DNA from: Lactobacillus sp. YT155
GTDB taxonomy: Bacteria > Bacillota > Bacilli > Lactobacillales > Lactobacillaceae
DNA length: 64,000 nucleotides
NCBI RefSeq assembly: GCF_030504545.1
Contig: NZ_JAUKWP010000005.1
Span: 104,453 to 168,452 of the forward strand
Direction of reading: 5' to 3'
A model generated the notes under the pieces. The model saw only the letters and a list, made by a program, of their open reading frames with translations, did no database searches and was not told the DNA's origin. The position numbers and the translations under genes are program-made. Positions 24,907-32,848 of the stretch are shown piece after piece (position 1 is the stretch's first letter; each line of letters begins with the position of its first letter).

Positions 24907-25724
24907 TAGCGATACAACTCCTTATAGTTAAATTTTGGAACATCCCCGAACCACTTCTTAATTAGTTCATTGTATTCACCACTAGCTTCAATTTCTTTGA
25001 TTGCCTTATTAGCAGCTTTGACAAAATCTCTTTGATCTTTATTTACTGCGATACTATAAGGCTCTTTGGTAAATGTTCCACCGACAACTTTGAATCCTTT
25101 ATTTTGCACAGCCATACCATACAAAATACCATTATCAGTCGTTAAAGCATCACCTTGTCCCGACTTCAAAGCTGACATTGCTTGCGCATAATCTTGTAAT
25201 TGTAAGACTTTAGCATCAGGGGCAACTTTTTTAATATTTTCAACCGAGTTAGAACCAACTACTCCAAGAACAGTTTTGTTCTTCAAGTCAGCTGTTGTCT
25301 TGATTGGCGAATTATCTGGTACCAGTAGTGATTGCCCAGCATCAAAATATGAATTAGAAAAATCAACAATCTTTGAACGTTCTGGTGTATTTGTCATTGT
25401 GGCAATGATGGCATCAATATTTCCATTTTTTAAAAGGGGAATTCTTGATTGCGAAGTAACTGTGACAAACTTAGCCTTGCCATCTTTTCCGAGGATTTTC
25501 TTGGTGATTAGTTTGGCCATATCAACGTCAAATCCTTTTTGTTGACCATCTCTTACATCAGTTAGCCCAAATAATTTGGTGTCGGCTTTGACACCCCAAG
25601 TAATAGTTTTTGATTCTTTCGCATTTTCTAAAACCGATTGCTCGGCCACACTACCGTTAGAACAGCCAGCAATTAAGAGGATAATCAATAAGAAAGGCAT
25701 CAAAAAAAGCTTCTTGTTTTTCAT
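24906..25724 (-). CDS. glnH: Amino acid ABC transporter substrate-binding lipoprotein
   Basis: 272 residues. A lipoprotein signal with lipobox (IILLIAGCSNG, Cys at about residue 21) is followed by a family 3 solute-binding fold (ITWGVKADTKLFGLTDVRDGQQKGFDVDMAKL, TMTNTPERSKIVDFSNSYFDAGQSLLVP, GVVGSNSVENIKKV). The TNTPER segment, with its Arg, contacts amino acid carboxylates. The likely ligand is glutamine, glutamate or aspartate. It lies between the ATPase and permease genes. Confidence 0.9.
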   Translation of the reverse strand: MKNKKLFLMPFLLIILLIAGCSNGSVAEQSVLENAKESKTITWGVKADTKLFGLTDVRDGQQKGFDVDMAKLITKKILGKDGKAKFVTVTSQSRIPLLKNGNIDAIIATMTNTPERSKIVDFSNSYFDAGQSLLVPDNSPIKTTADLKNKTVLGVVGSNSVENIKKVAPDAKVLQLQDYAQAMSALKSGQGDALTTDNGILYGMAVQNKGFKVVGGTFTKEPYSIAVNKDQRDFVKAANKAIKEIEASGEYNELIKKWFGDVPKFNYKELYR

Positions 25725-25737
25725 TTTTGACCTCCTA

Positions 25738-26475
25738 CTAGTGAGAAATAATCTTGCTCAAGAATTTTTTAGCTCGTTCATTTTGTGGGTTAGCAAAGAA
25801 TGACTTCGTATCTGAGTCTTCAAGAATTTGACCGTCATCCATAAAAATAACTCGATCAGCGACTTCTTTAGCGAAGCCCATCTCGTGAGTTACGATTAGA
25901 GAAGTCATGTCACCACGTGAGGCAACTTCTTTGATAACTTGTAACACATCATCAATCATTTCTGGATCTAAAGCACTGGTTGGTTCATCAAATAACATAC
26001 ACTTAGGTTTCATTGCTAATGATCTAGCAATAGCTACACGTTGTGCTTGTCCACCTGAGATTTGTGAAGGCATGTTCTCTGCCTTGTCTTCTAATCCAAC
26101 CATTTTTAACATTTCAATAGCACGTTGTTTATTTTCTTCTTCACTTAACTTCAAGACAATTCTTGGAGCTAACATGACATTTTCTAATACATTTTTATTC
26201 TGATAGAGATTAAAATGTTGGAATACCATTCCAACATCTTTTCTTAAAAGATTAATATTTGTCTTGGGATTAGAGAGGTCGCGACCATTCACGATTAGCT
26301 TACCATCTTGAATATCTTCCAAACCATTAACTGTTCTAGCTAGTGTACTCTTACCAGAACCTGATGGCCCGATTAACACTACAGTTTCCCCTTTATCAAT
26401 TGTTAAATTAATGTCTTTTAACGCATGAAACTTTCCATAATACTTCTGAACATCGTGAAATTCGATCATTGACAT
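25738..26475 (-). CDS. glnQ: Amino acid ABC transporter ATP-binding protein
   Basis: 245 residues from the ATG at 26475, preceded by GGAGG with 8 bases spacing. An upstream GTG is part of the ribosome site. Walker A GPSGSGKST, Q-loop VFQHFNLYQNKNVLENV, signature SGGQAQRVAIARSLAM and Walker B MLFDEPTSALDPE are all intact. It powers the GlnHMP transporter and is the first gene of that operon. Confidence 0.93.
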   Translation of the reverse strand: MSMIEFHDVQKYYGKFHALKDINLTIDKGETVVLIGPSGSGKSTLARTVNGLEDIQDGKLIVNGRDLSNPKTNINLLRKDVGMVFQHFNLYQNKNVLENVMLAPRIVLKLSEEENKQRAIEMLKMVGLEDKAENMPSQISGGQAQRVAIARSLAMKPKCMLFDEPTSALDPEMIDDVLQVIKEVASRGDMTSLIVTHEMGFAKEVADRVIFMDDGQILEDSDTKSFFANPQNERAKKFLSKIISH

Positions 26476-26548
26476 TCGTAGCACCTCCGTATTTTGCGTG
26501 TGTACATTAGAAATATTTTAATTCAAAAACATACTTCAACGCAAGAAA

Positions 26549-26577
26549 AAAACCTCATTATCTGAGATTTTTTTATT
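26549..26577 (-). terminator. Terminator of the Bce-type operon
   Basis: CCTCA/TGAG pairing with flanking A and T runs (one mismatch), just after the minus-strand permease stop at 26581. Confidence 0.65.
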
Positions 26578-26580
26578 TTA

Positions 26581-28386
26581 TTATTTGATTTTTTTTAATA
26601 CTATTTGTTTATAAAGAGTAACTGTAACAAAATAATAGACAATGTACAAGCAGAAAAAGATGCTAAATGGTAAGAGAATATTTGCGTAAGGATGAATAAC
26701 GAAGACTCTAAACATTTGGAGTCCGAATAGCACGTGGACAATTCCCATTACCCCAGGAATCAAGAATAAAGTTGCAATTTCTTTGTTGACTGAAGTTCTC
26801 AATAAGTTATTTCTAGTTCCCATTTTATGAAGCATTTCGTAGCGTTTAATATCACTGGCAGCTCCAGATAAAATCTTGAACATTAAACAACTTGCTAGCA
26901 TTGCTAGAAAAGCAATTCCAAGGAAAATTCCCATAAATTCTAATCCTGAGAAGAACGAATTAATCATCATATAGTTTTGATATTTTTGATCAATCAGAGT
27001 TGGATATTTTTCTTTATCCTTAACAGCTACTTTCTTTATGGCTGCCAAGTTTTGATGAAAGCCACTCGATTTAATGAAAGTCATACTTCGTTCTTTACCG
27101 CCAGCTTTTTGATATTCAGAAGTATTCACAAAATTAGGAACATAGCTAGCATCAGATGGACTTACTTGGGTGAACAAATCAGTCATTGGCGCTTTTGATT
27201 GTTGTTTTTTATTACTGAAACCATAATATTCAACTGGTGGTGTCTTCATCTCATCTTGTTTCGTATAATCAACCATCTTGTAGTTAGCAAATTTATGATT
27301 CTTGAACTGTTCGAGATTGAAATAAAGCTGATTACCTTTGATTTTGTAATTATAAGTTACTTGATCTTTGACATCGATTTTTTTAATGTTGGCACGTTGC
27401 TGATCATCAATATTATGAACCACTGCATCGTAGTAGTTGTTAGAACCAACCACGAAATCTGAGACAGATTTTAGTTGTCCACCAACTGTAATAGCACCTA
27501 ATGCTAAAGCAAATAACATGGCTACCATTGATAAAATTCTAGTGTAATCAGAAATTCTAAAACCAAGTTGTGAAAGTGTGAAGTTATTCAGCTTCTTCAA
27601 GGAGAAACGACGATTACTTTTTAATAGTCTGATAATCCACGAGAATAACGAATTAATAACCAGATAGGTTCCTAACACAATGGTGATTAAAGCTACTGGC
27701 AATAAAATCATTGCTCCCTTACCCAACAAAATCATTGAGTAATAACCAGCTGCCAGTAAGCCAACACCGATAATTGCCAAAATAAGTTTTCCAAAACCAG
27801 CTTTTTTAATTCTTACTGGTTGTTGGTCCATATGAAGCAGTTTCAATACGTTGGTTTTTCTTAGACGTAAACTATTTCTTATTGCTGCCAAGGCAAAAAT
27901 AACGATAAAGAAAATAAAGGTGAAGCCAATTGCTGGAAGATAGATAGGATTAAAGGATTTTATCGTTAAATCCATACTGTCAATCAACCATTGACTTAAA
28001 GCTCCAGTTAATCCAATTCCTAGAACAATCCCAACCACTGTCGAAATCATTCCGATTATTACTGTTTCCAGAAAAATCATGCGACCGATTTTGCTTCCGC
28101 GAGCACCAAGCATCATGAACATTCCATATTCTTTTTGCCGCATACTCATTAAAAACCCGTTCGCATAAACCAAATATACTAAAGTGATGATAGCTAACAA
28201 AATAATTCCAAAACCAAAAATTATTGGAGTTGCGTCAACCGGTGTACTGGTTTTAAGAAATGACTGGTTAGTTGCTAAAGTCATGAACATATAAAACACC
28301 GCACTAGAAATTACCAGTCCAGAGAAAAGAACAGCATAGTCACGAATTCGGTGTTTAATTCCACTAATAGCTAATTTGTTTAACAT
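26581..28386 (-). CDS. Bce-type peptide-antibiotic ABC transporter permease
   Basis: 601 residues, FtsX-type permease with about 10 membrane helices and a large extracellular domain between about residues 310 and 480. The start MLNKLAISGIKHRIRDYAVLFSGL and the MRQKEYGMFMMLGARGSKI loop are BceB/VraG-like. Such transporters free lipid-bound wall precursors from peptide antibiotics such as bacitracin or nisin, and activate a BceS-type kinase. No two-component genes are adjacent here. It is paired with the ATPase upstream. Confidence 0.87.
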   Translation of the reverse strand: MLNKLAISGIKHRIRDYAVLFSGLVISSAVFYMFMTLATNQSFLKTSTPVDATPIIFGFGIILLAIITLVYLVYANGFLMSMRQKEYGMFMMLGARGSKIGRMIFLETVIIGMISTVVGIVLGIGLTGALSQWLIDSMDLTIKSFNPIYLPAIGFTFIFFIVIFALAAIRNSLRLRKTNVLKLLHMDQQPVRIKKAGFGKLILAIIGVGLLAAGYYSMILLGKGAMILLPVALITIVLGTYLVINSLFSWIIRLLKSNRRFSLKKLNNFTLSQLGFRISDYTRILSMVAMLFALALGAITVGGQLKSVSDFVVGSNNYYDAVVHNIDDQQRANIKKIDVKDQVTYNYKIKGNQLYFNLEQFKNHKFANYKMVDYTKQDEMKTPPVEYYGFSNKKQQSKAPMTDLFTQVSPSDASYVPNFVNTSEYQKAGGKERSMTFIKSSGFHQNLAAIKKVAVKDKEKYPTLIDQKYQNYMMINSFFSGLEFMGIFLGIAFLAMLASCLMFKILSGAASDIKRYEMLHKMGTRNNLLRTSVNKEIATLFLIPGVMGIVHVLFGLQMFRVFVIHPYANILLPFSIFFCLYIVYYFVTVTLYKQIVLKKIK

Positions 28387-28400
28387 GTTTTTTCTCCTTT

Positions 28401-29153
28401 CTATTCCGCAAATGTACCTAATGAATCTAAAATTTCTTGATAAAATTCTCTTCTAGTTGAGTTGTTTCGTTTCAATTCTTGACCGATTTCACCGTCTTTA
28501 ATAAAGAGAATTCTCTTACAATAACTTGCTGAGAAAGGATCGTGAGTCACTAGTAAAATCGAAGTGTTGTCATCACGATTAATCTTGGTCATGGTCTCCA
28601 TCAAAGCACGAGCACTCTTTGAATCCAATGCTCCTGTTGGTTCGTCACCAAACAAAATCGATGGATCATGAACGATGGCACGAGCGGCAGCCACACGTTG
28701 CTTCTGTCCACCCGATAACTCAGTCGGATAGTGATCGAGAATATCATCTAATCCGAGTTTCTGGGCAATTTTACCAACCGAATTATTAATAACTTCCGCA
28801 TTTTTATTTTGAAGTGATAAAGGTAAGGCAATATTTTCATAAGCTGTTAGATTTTCCAAAAGATTGAAGTCTTGGAAAATAAATCCAATTTGTTCAGCAC
28901 GAAAATCTGCCATTTGATTACCTTTTAATTTAGTAACGTCATTTCCGTTAATTAATATTTCTCCACTTGTCGGTTTGTCTAGAGTTGATAAAATATTCAA
29001 CAAAGTGGTTTTACCAGAACCTGAAGCTCCCATGATTCCTACAAATTCTCCTGGTTCAACTTTGAAACTAACGTTAGATAAAGCTTTATACTTCTTTTCA
29101 TTTTTAGAACCATAAATCTTTTCTACGTCTTTTACGTTTACTACGTCTGTCAT
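28401..29153 (-). CDS. Bce-type ABC transporter ATP-binding protein
   Basis: 250 residues from the ATG at 29153, which has AGGAGG 8 bases upstream. A longer frame to 29267 begins inside the promoter region and is rejected. Walker A GASGSGKTT, signature LSGGQKQRVAAARAIV and Walker B ILFGDEPTGALD are present. It is the MacB/LolD/BceA type partner of the following permease. The promoter region carries CTTACAG repeats likely bound by a response regulator encoded elsewhere. Confidence 0.88.
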   Translation of the reverse strand: MTDVVNVKDVEKIYGSKNEKKYKALSNVSFKVEPGEFVGIMGASGSGKTTLLNILSTLDKPTSGEILINGNDVTKLKGNQMADFRAEQIGFIFQDFNLLENLTAYENIALPLSLQNKNAEVINNSVGKIAQKLGLDDILDHYPTELSGGQKQRVAAARAIVHDPSILFGDEPTGALDSKSARALMETMTKINRDDNTSILLVTHDPFSASYCKRILFIKDGEIGQELKRNNSTRREFYQEILDSLGTFAE

Positions 29154-29217
29154 CTTCATATCCTCCTGTTGATGATTCCATCTTAGTGGATATGAGATGA
29201 CAACCAAATTGATTTTC

Positions 29218-29254
29218 CTTACAGATTTACAACTTGGTCTTACAGTTCTGTAAG
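29218..29254. promoter_or_regulatory. Operator-like CTTACAG repeats upstream of the Bce-type operon
   Basis: CTTACAG at 29218 recurs at 29239, a 21-base spacing. The second copy is part of a perfect 16-base palindrome CTTACAG-TT-CTGTAAG (29239-29254). This position fits an activator site ahead of the operon's promoter. Confidence 0.6.
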
Positions 29255-29258
29255 AAAT

Positions 29259-29286
29259 AAAAAACACCTCCTAAGAGGTGTTTTTT
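29259..29286 (-). terminator. Terminator at the end of the beta-glucoside PTS operon
   Basis: Stem AAAAAACACCTC / GAGGTGTTTTTT with loop CTAA. The same 28 bases recur at 34271-34298. Confidence 0.88.
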
Positions 29287-29287
29287 T

Positions 29288-29596
29288 CTATCCTATTGTT
29301 TCGATAGCTTGTTCTAAAACTTTTTCGCCATTCATCATTCCGTAATCTTGCATATTAATTGAGACAACTGGAACATCTACTCGTTCTTGGAAGTCTTGTT
29401 CTAAGTACTTCACTTGAGGTCCCAGCATCAAAATATCTGGATGTCTTTCTTCAATTGGTCCATTTGCATCTGAAGCCGCAGTTGCAAAAATATCAAAATC
29501 TAATCCTTTTTCTTCAGCTGCTTTTTGCATTTTCGTAACCAATAGACTAGTTGACATACCAGCTGAGCAAACTAACATAATAGTTTTTTCTGCCAT
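29288..29596 (-). CDS. PTS lactose/cellobiose-family EIIB
   Basis: 102 residues from the ATG at 29596 with AGAAGGAA upstream. The start MAEKTIMLVCSAGMSTSLLVTKM contains the phosphorylated Cys10. It passes phosphate from an EIIA to the sugar entering through the EIIC encoded two genes upstream. No EIIA gene is in this cluster, so one must be supplied from elsewhere. Confidence 0.92.
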   Translation of the reverse strand: MAEKTIMLVCSAGMSTSLLVTKMQKAAEEKGLDFDIFATAASDANGPIEERHPDILMLGPQVKYLEQDFQERVDVPVVSINMQDYGMMNGEKVLEQAIETIG

Positions 29597-29613
29597 TTTA
29601 TATTCCTTCTTTT

Positions 29614-30471
29614 CTAAAAAATAGTTCCACCATATACCAAGCAACCTTTGATTCCTGCATCATTTCCTAATTGTGCCGGAACTATATATTCATCAATATT
29701 GTCTACCTGAATATAGTCATTCATATATGTTTCAAAGTATTGTCTGATTAATGGAAATAGTTGTTTCTGTTGCGAAACACTTCCACCAAATATCAATTTA
29801 TCTGGAGATAGGGTCAACGTATAGTTCACGCAGGCCTTGGCAATATATCGAGCTAAAAGGTCCCAAATTGGATCATCTTCTTCTAGTTCAAAACCTTCTT
29901 TTCCTAAACGTTTTAGAATCGAAGGTCCAGCAGCTAACCCTTCAAAGCAGCCATCGTGATAAGGACATACACCTTTGAAGTCTGCATCTTCTGGTTCTTT
30001 AGCTAATAAGATATGTCCTGATTCAAGATGAGAGTTACCAATAAATAATTCTCCATCTTTGACATATCCACCACCGATACCAGTACCGATAGTTGAATAG
30101 AAAACATTCTTATAGCCAATGCCACTGCCTAGTTTGTATTCACCAAAAGCAGCGACATTAACATCAGTAGTGATTTCGATTGGACATTTAATTGCTTTTT
30201 TTAGATATGAAATTACATCAAAATTCTTCCAAGCAAGTTTTGGTGTATCTTTGATAAAACCATAATCAGCTTTATCTTTGTTGATACCAACAGGTCCAAA
30301 AGAACCAATGACTAATCCTTTGATATCTTTATCTTTAAAGAACTCAATTACTTGATCAAGTGTTTGTTCTGGAGTCGTGGTGGGAAACTTGGTTGTTTCT
30401 TTAATTTCCCCATCTACTTCTCCTACTGAACAAACAAACTTGGTTCCTCCTGCTTCGATTGCTCCTATCAT
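29614..30471 (-). CDS. ROK family sugar kinase (fructokinase type)
   Basis: 285 residues. Start MIGAIEAGGTKFVCSVG (ATP site), TTDVNVAAFGEYKLGSG with the catalytic Asp, and zinc-site region SGHILLAKEPEDADFKGVCPYHDGCFEGLAAGPS. The HxxxC-PYHDGC-E form is that of fructokinase-type ROK enzymes. In a beta-glucoside operon it may phosphorylate free glucose or fructose released from the substrate. It lies between EIIC and EIIB. Confidence 0.87.
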   Translation of the reverse strand: MIGAIEAGGTKFVCSVGEVDGEIKETTKFPTTTPEQTLDQVIEFFKDKDIKGLVIGSFGPVGINKDKADYGFIKDTPKLAWKNFDVISYLKKAIKCPIEITTDVNVAAFGEYKLGSGIGYKNVFYSTIGTGIGGGYVKDGELFIGNSHLESGHILLAKEPEDADFKGVCPYHDGCFEGLAAGPSILKRLGKEGFELEEDDPIWDLLARYIAKACVNYTLTLSPDKLIFGGSVSQQKQLFPLIRQYFETYMNDYIQVDNIDEYIVPAQLGNDAGIKGCLVYGGTIF

Positions 30472-30486
30472 AAAACAATAACCTTC

Positions 30487-31824
30487 TTATTTTTCTTCTT
30501 TTCCAAAGTTAGCAGTAACTTTTTCGTCAATCTTCAAGAATGGTAGGTAAATAAATACGGTTGCGGCAATAATTAAAACTTGTAATACTGCAGCACGCCA
30601 ATCACCACCGGTTGCTAAAAATCCAGAAATTACTGGCGGTGTTGTCCATGGAATTTGAACAACAACATGATTAATTAGTCCGACTGCAGTTGCAAAATAA
30701 GCAACTGTTAGAGAGAAGATTGGTGCTAGCACAAATGGAATAATCAAACTAATGTTAAAGACAATTGGCAATCCGAAAATAATTGGTTCACTAATATTGA
30801 AAATCGCTGGTGTTACTGATAATTTAGCAAAATCCTTATAATCCTTACGTCTACTGAAGATAAAAATTGCAATTAACAAGGCAATTGTATTTCCTGATCC
30901 ACCCATAACAGCAAATGTATCTTTGAATGACATGTTAATGATATGAGGAATCGCAGTTCCGTTTGCATAAGCTGTCATATTTTCTTGCATATTTTGAAGC
31001 AAGAATGGATCTAATAATGACCCTGAAATAACAGCTTGATGAATACCAAAGCCAAAGAATAAGTTGGCTATTGAAGTAATTAATAAGAAACCAGGAAGTC
31101 CTGTAGTTACTTTACTCAATGGACCAGTAATCATTGTGGTAATCAAACCATTCACATCCATGTGGAATAATTGGTTAACTGCAAATGAAAGAATTGCAAA
31201 TACTGTAACAGTGATCATAACTGGAATCAAAACATTGAAAGATTTGAAAACTGCAGGTGGAATATTACCTGAAATTTCAATTTGTAGTTTCTTATTATTC
31301 GACAACTTAATAAATAATTCAGTTGCTAACAAACCAACAAATATTCCAACGAACATTCCTGAAGCTCCTGTATGTGTTACCGGGATAATGCCAGTGACTT
31401 CAATAGCTTTTTTTGCACCTTCAGGTGTAAACATAGTAGTCATTGGTGTCAAAACCACAAAAGTTGAAATAGAAACTAGAATTGCAGCAATTGGATTTGA
31501 ATAATTTCTATTAACACACATGTGGTAAGAGACCGCTGCCACCACTAATAAGGTAGTAATGTTTAAAGTACCATTAGCGATTGAAATACCAATCTCTTGA
31601 ATGGTAGTTAATGTTTTGGGATTAATAATTTTTCCCATGAATCCTGTTGGTTCTAAAATAACGTAATTAATTAATGTAACAAAACCTGCTAGCATCATAA
31701 ATGGCATGAATGTAGCAAACGCATCACGTAAAGTTCTTAAATGGATTTGGTTTCCTAATTTAGTAGCAACCATTCCGAACTTTTCCATAATGATATCTTT
31801 TTTATTCTTCTTTGATGAATCCAT
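30487..31824 (-). CDS. PTS lactose/cellobiose-family EIIC
   Basis: 445 residues from the ATG at 31824 with AGGAGGAAA upstream; the open frame continues 90 bases further but without a ribosome site. There are about 10 membrane helices. The LRTLRDAFATFMPFMMLAGF start, GNTIALLIAIFIFSRRKDYK and FNISEPIIFGLPIVFN are typical of cellobiose-family EIIC. It imports a beta-glucoside (cellobiose, chitobiose or an aryl-glucoside). A cre-like site and a GntR operator pair precede it. Confidence 0.92.
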   Translation of the reverse strand: MDSSKKNKKDIIMEKFGMVATKLGNQIHLRTLRDAFATFMPFMMLAGFVTLINYVILEPTGFMGKIINPKTLTTIQEIGISIANGTLNITTLLVVAAVSYHMCVNRNYSNPIAAILVSISTFVVLTPMTTMFTPEGAKKAIEVTGIIPVTHTGASGMFVGIFVGLLATELFIKLSNNKKLQIEISGNIPPAVFKSFNVLIPVMITVTVFAILSFAVNQLFHMDVNGLITTMITGPLSKVTTGLPGFLLITSIANLFFGFGIHQAVISGSLLDPFLLQNMQENMTAYANGTAIPHIINMSFKDTFAVMGGSGNTIALLIAIFIFSRRKDYKDFAKLSVTPAIFNISEPIIFGLPIVFNISLIIPFVLAPIFSLTVAYFATAVGLINHVVVQIPWTTPPVISGFLATGGDWRAAVLQVLIIAATVFIYLPFLKIDEKVTANFGKEEK

Positions 31825-31841
31825 TGATTTCCTCCTCGTTT

Positions 31842-31855
31842 TGAAATCGTTTTCT
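31842..31855. promoter_or_regulatory. cre-like site upstream of EIIC
   Basis: TGAAATCGTTTTCT matches the cre pattern TGWNANCGNTNWCA at all but the last base. It lies 18 bases before the EIIC start codon, fitting CcpA roadblock repression. Confidence 0.55.
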
Positions 31856-31891
31856 ACCATGGCTCGATTCATATAATATATTATCTTATCT

Positions 31892-31929
31892 AAAAAGTAA
31901 ATAACTTTATTCAAATATATATACTTTTT
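31892..31929. promoter_or_regulatory. 38-base GntR operator upstream of the PTS operon
   Basis: Inverted half-sites AAAAAGTAAAT and ATATACTTTTT lie at the two ends. Its reverse complement equals the bgl operator at 32753-32790 at 30 of 38 positions. Confidence 0.65.
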
Positions 31930-31962
31930 ATAAAAAGACTAAAAAAATAAAGCATTTCTGCT

Positions 31963-32676
31963 TTAATTTTCAACAAAGACTGCTTCAAAAGCAAAATCCT
32001 TATACATATGTCGAGTTTTAGAATATTCAAACGGTTCTCCAGAAGCTAATGAAACAACTTTATCTACTTCTATTAAAAACTCTCCAGTATCAACGCCTAA
32101 AATGTTAGCATCAAACTCACCAGCTACTACACCTTTTATCCAGATATGTGATGATTGAATTTCCAACTTTAATTCATCAGTAATATATTCATAAACCGAT
32201 TTCTTCAGGTGTTTAGGCTCTAGTCCTGGGATTATCGATAAGGGCATGTATGTCTGTTCTAAAGAATATGGTTGATGATCAACAAACCTACTTCTAACAA
32301 TTTTATAGACATAGTCTTTCATATCTATATTTAATTTTTCTGCAACAGTCTTACTAGGTAGCTCAATTGAAAAGGTATGTATTTTTGAATCAACATGTTC
32401 TTCACCAATTACCTTTAAAAGTCCGTCACTTGGGCCAAAGACCTTAGAATTATTGATTGGCTTTCTCAGAACTTCAGTTCCAAAACCACTGCGACTTCTT
32501 AATACACCTTCAGAAACCAACATGTCAGTTCCTTTTTTAACTGTCAATTTGCTTGTGTTAAATTCTTCAGCTAATTCTTCTCCTGTAGGGAGTTTAGAAC
32601 CAATTTTATATTGATCGTCTGTAATTCTGGATTTGATAGTGGCGTAGACTTCCATATACTTAGGCATCTTCTTCAT
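31963..32676 (-). CDS. GntR/HutC-family regulator of beta-glucoside use
   Basis: 237 residues from the ATG at 32676 (AAGGAG upstream); a TTG 9 bases earlier overlaps the ribosome site. N-terminal winged helix (about residues 5-70: KLPTGEELAEEFNTSKLTVKKGTDML), then a UTRA effector domain (about residues 85-235: YKIVRSRFVDHQPYSLEQTYMPLSIIPGL). It probably senses a phosphorylated beta-glucoside. It sits between the PTS operon and the divergent GH1 gene, both of which carry the shared operator. Confidence 0.9.
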   Translation of the reverse strand: MKKMPKYMEVYATIKSRITDDQYKIGSKLPTGEELAEEFNTSKLTVKKGTDMLVSEGVLRSRSGFGTEVLRKPINNSKVFGPSDGLLKVIGEEHVDSKIHTFSIELPSKTVAEKLNIDMKDYVYKIVRSRFVDHQPYSLEQTYMPLSIIPGLEPKHLKKSVYEYITDELKLEIQSSHIWIKGVVAGEFDANILGVDTGEFLIEVDKVVSLASGEPFEYSKTRHMYKDFAFEAVFVEN

Positions 32677-32700
32677 TATCCGCAAGTCTCCTTAAAGTTA

Positions 32701-32718
32701 TATACTAATGTATACTTT
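32701..32718. promoter_or_regulatory. Half-operator near the gntR start
   Basis: On the minus strand AAAGTATACATTAGTATA repeats the AAAGTATA core of the two 38-base operators. It lies 25 bases upstream of the regulator's start, suggesting autoregulation. Confidence 0.5.
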
Positions 32719-32752
32719 ATCATAAATTAATATAAAAAAATACCGCTTCCTA

Positions 32753-32790
32753 CAAAAGTATATATTTTAAATAAAACATATTTACTTTTT
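32753..32790. promoter_or_regulatory. 38-base GntR operator upstream of the GH1 gene
   Basis: Inverted half-sites AAAAGTATAT (from 32754) and ATTTACTTTTT (to 32790). TTTACT within it can be the -35 (32781-32786), with -10 TACACT at 32805-32810, so binding would block the promoter. Confidence 0.65.
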
Positions 32791-32848
32791 AAGAAGAAAG
32801 ATGTTACACTCTATCCAGAAAGAGAATTATTTAATTAGGAGATAAGTT

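Noticed and set aside
31064..31504. Plus-strand ORF of 146 codons
   Set aside because: It is antisense to the EIIC gene, has no ribosome site, and its product looks like a shadow of membrane-protein codons.
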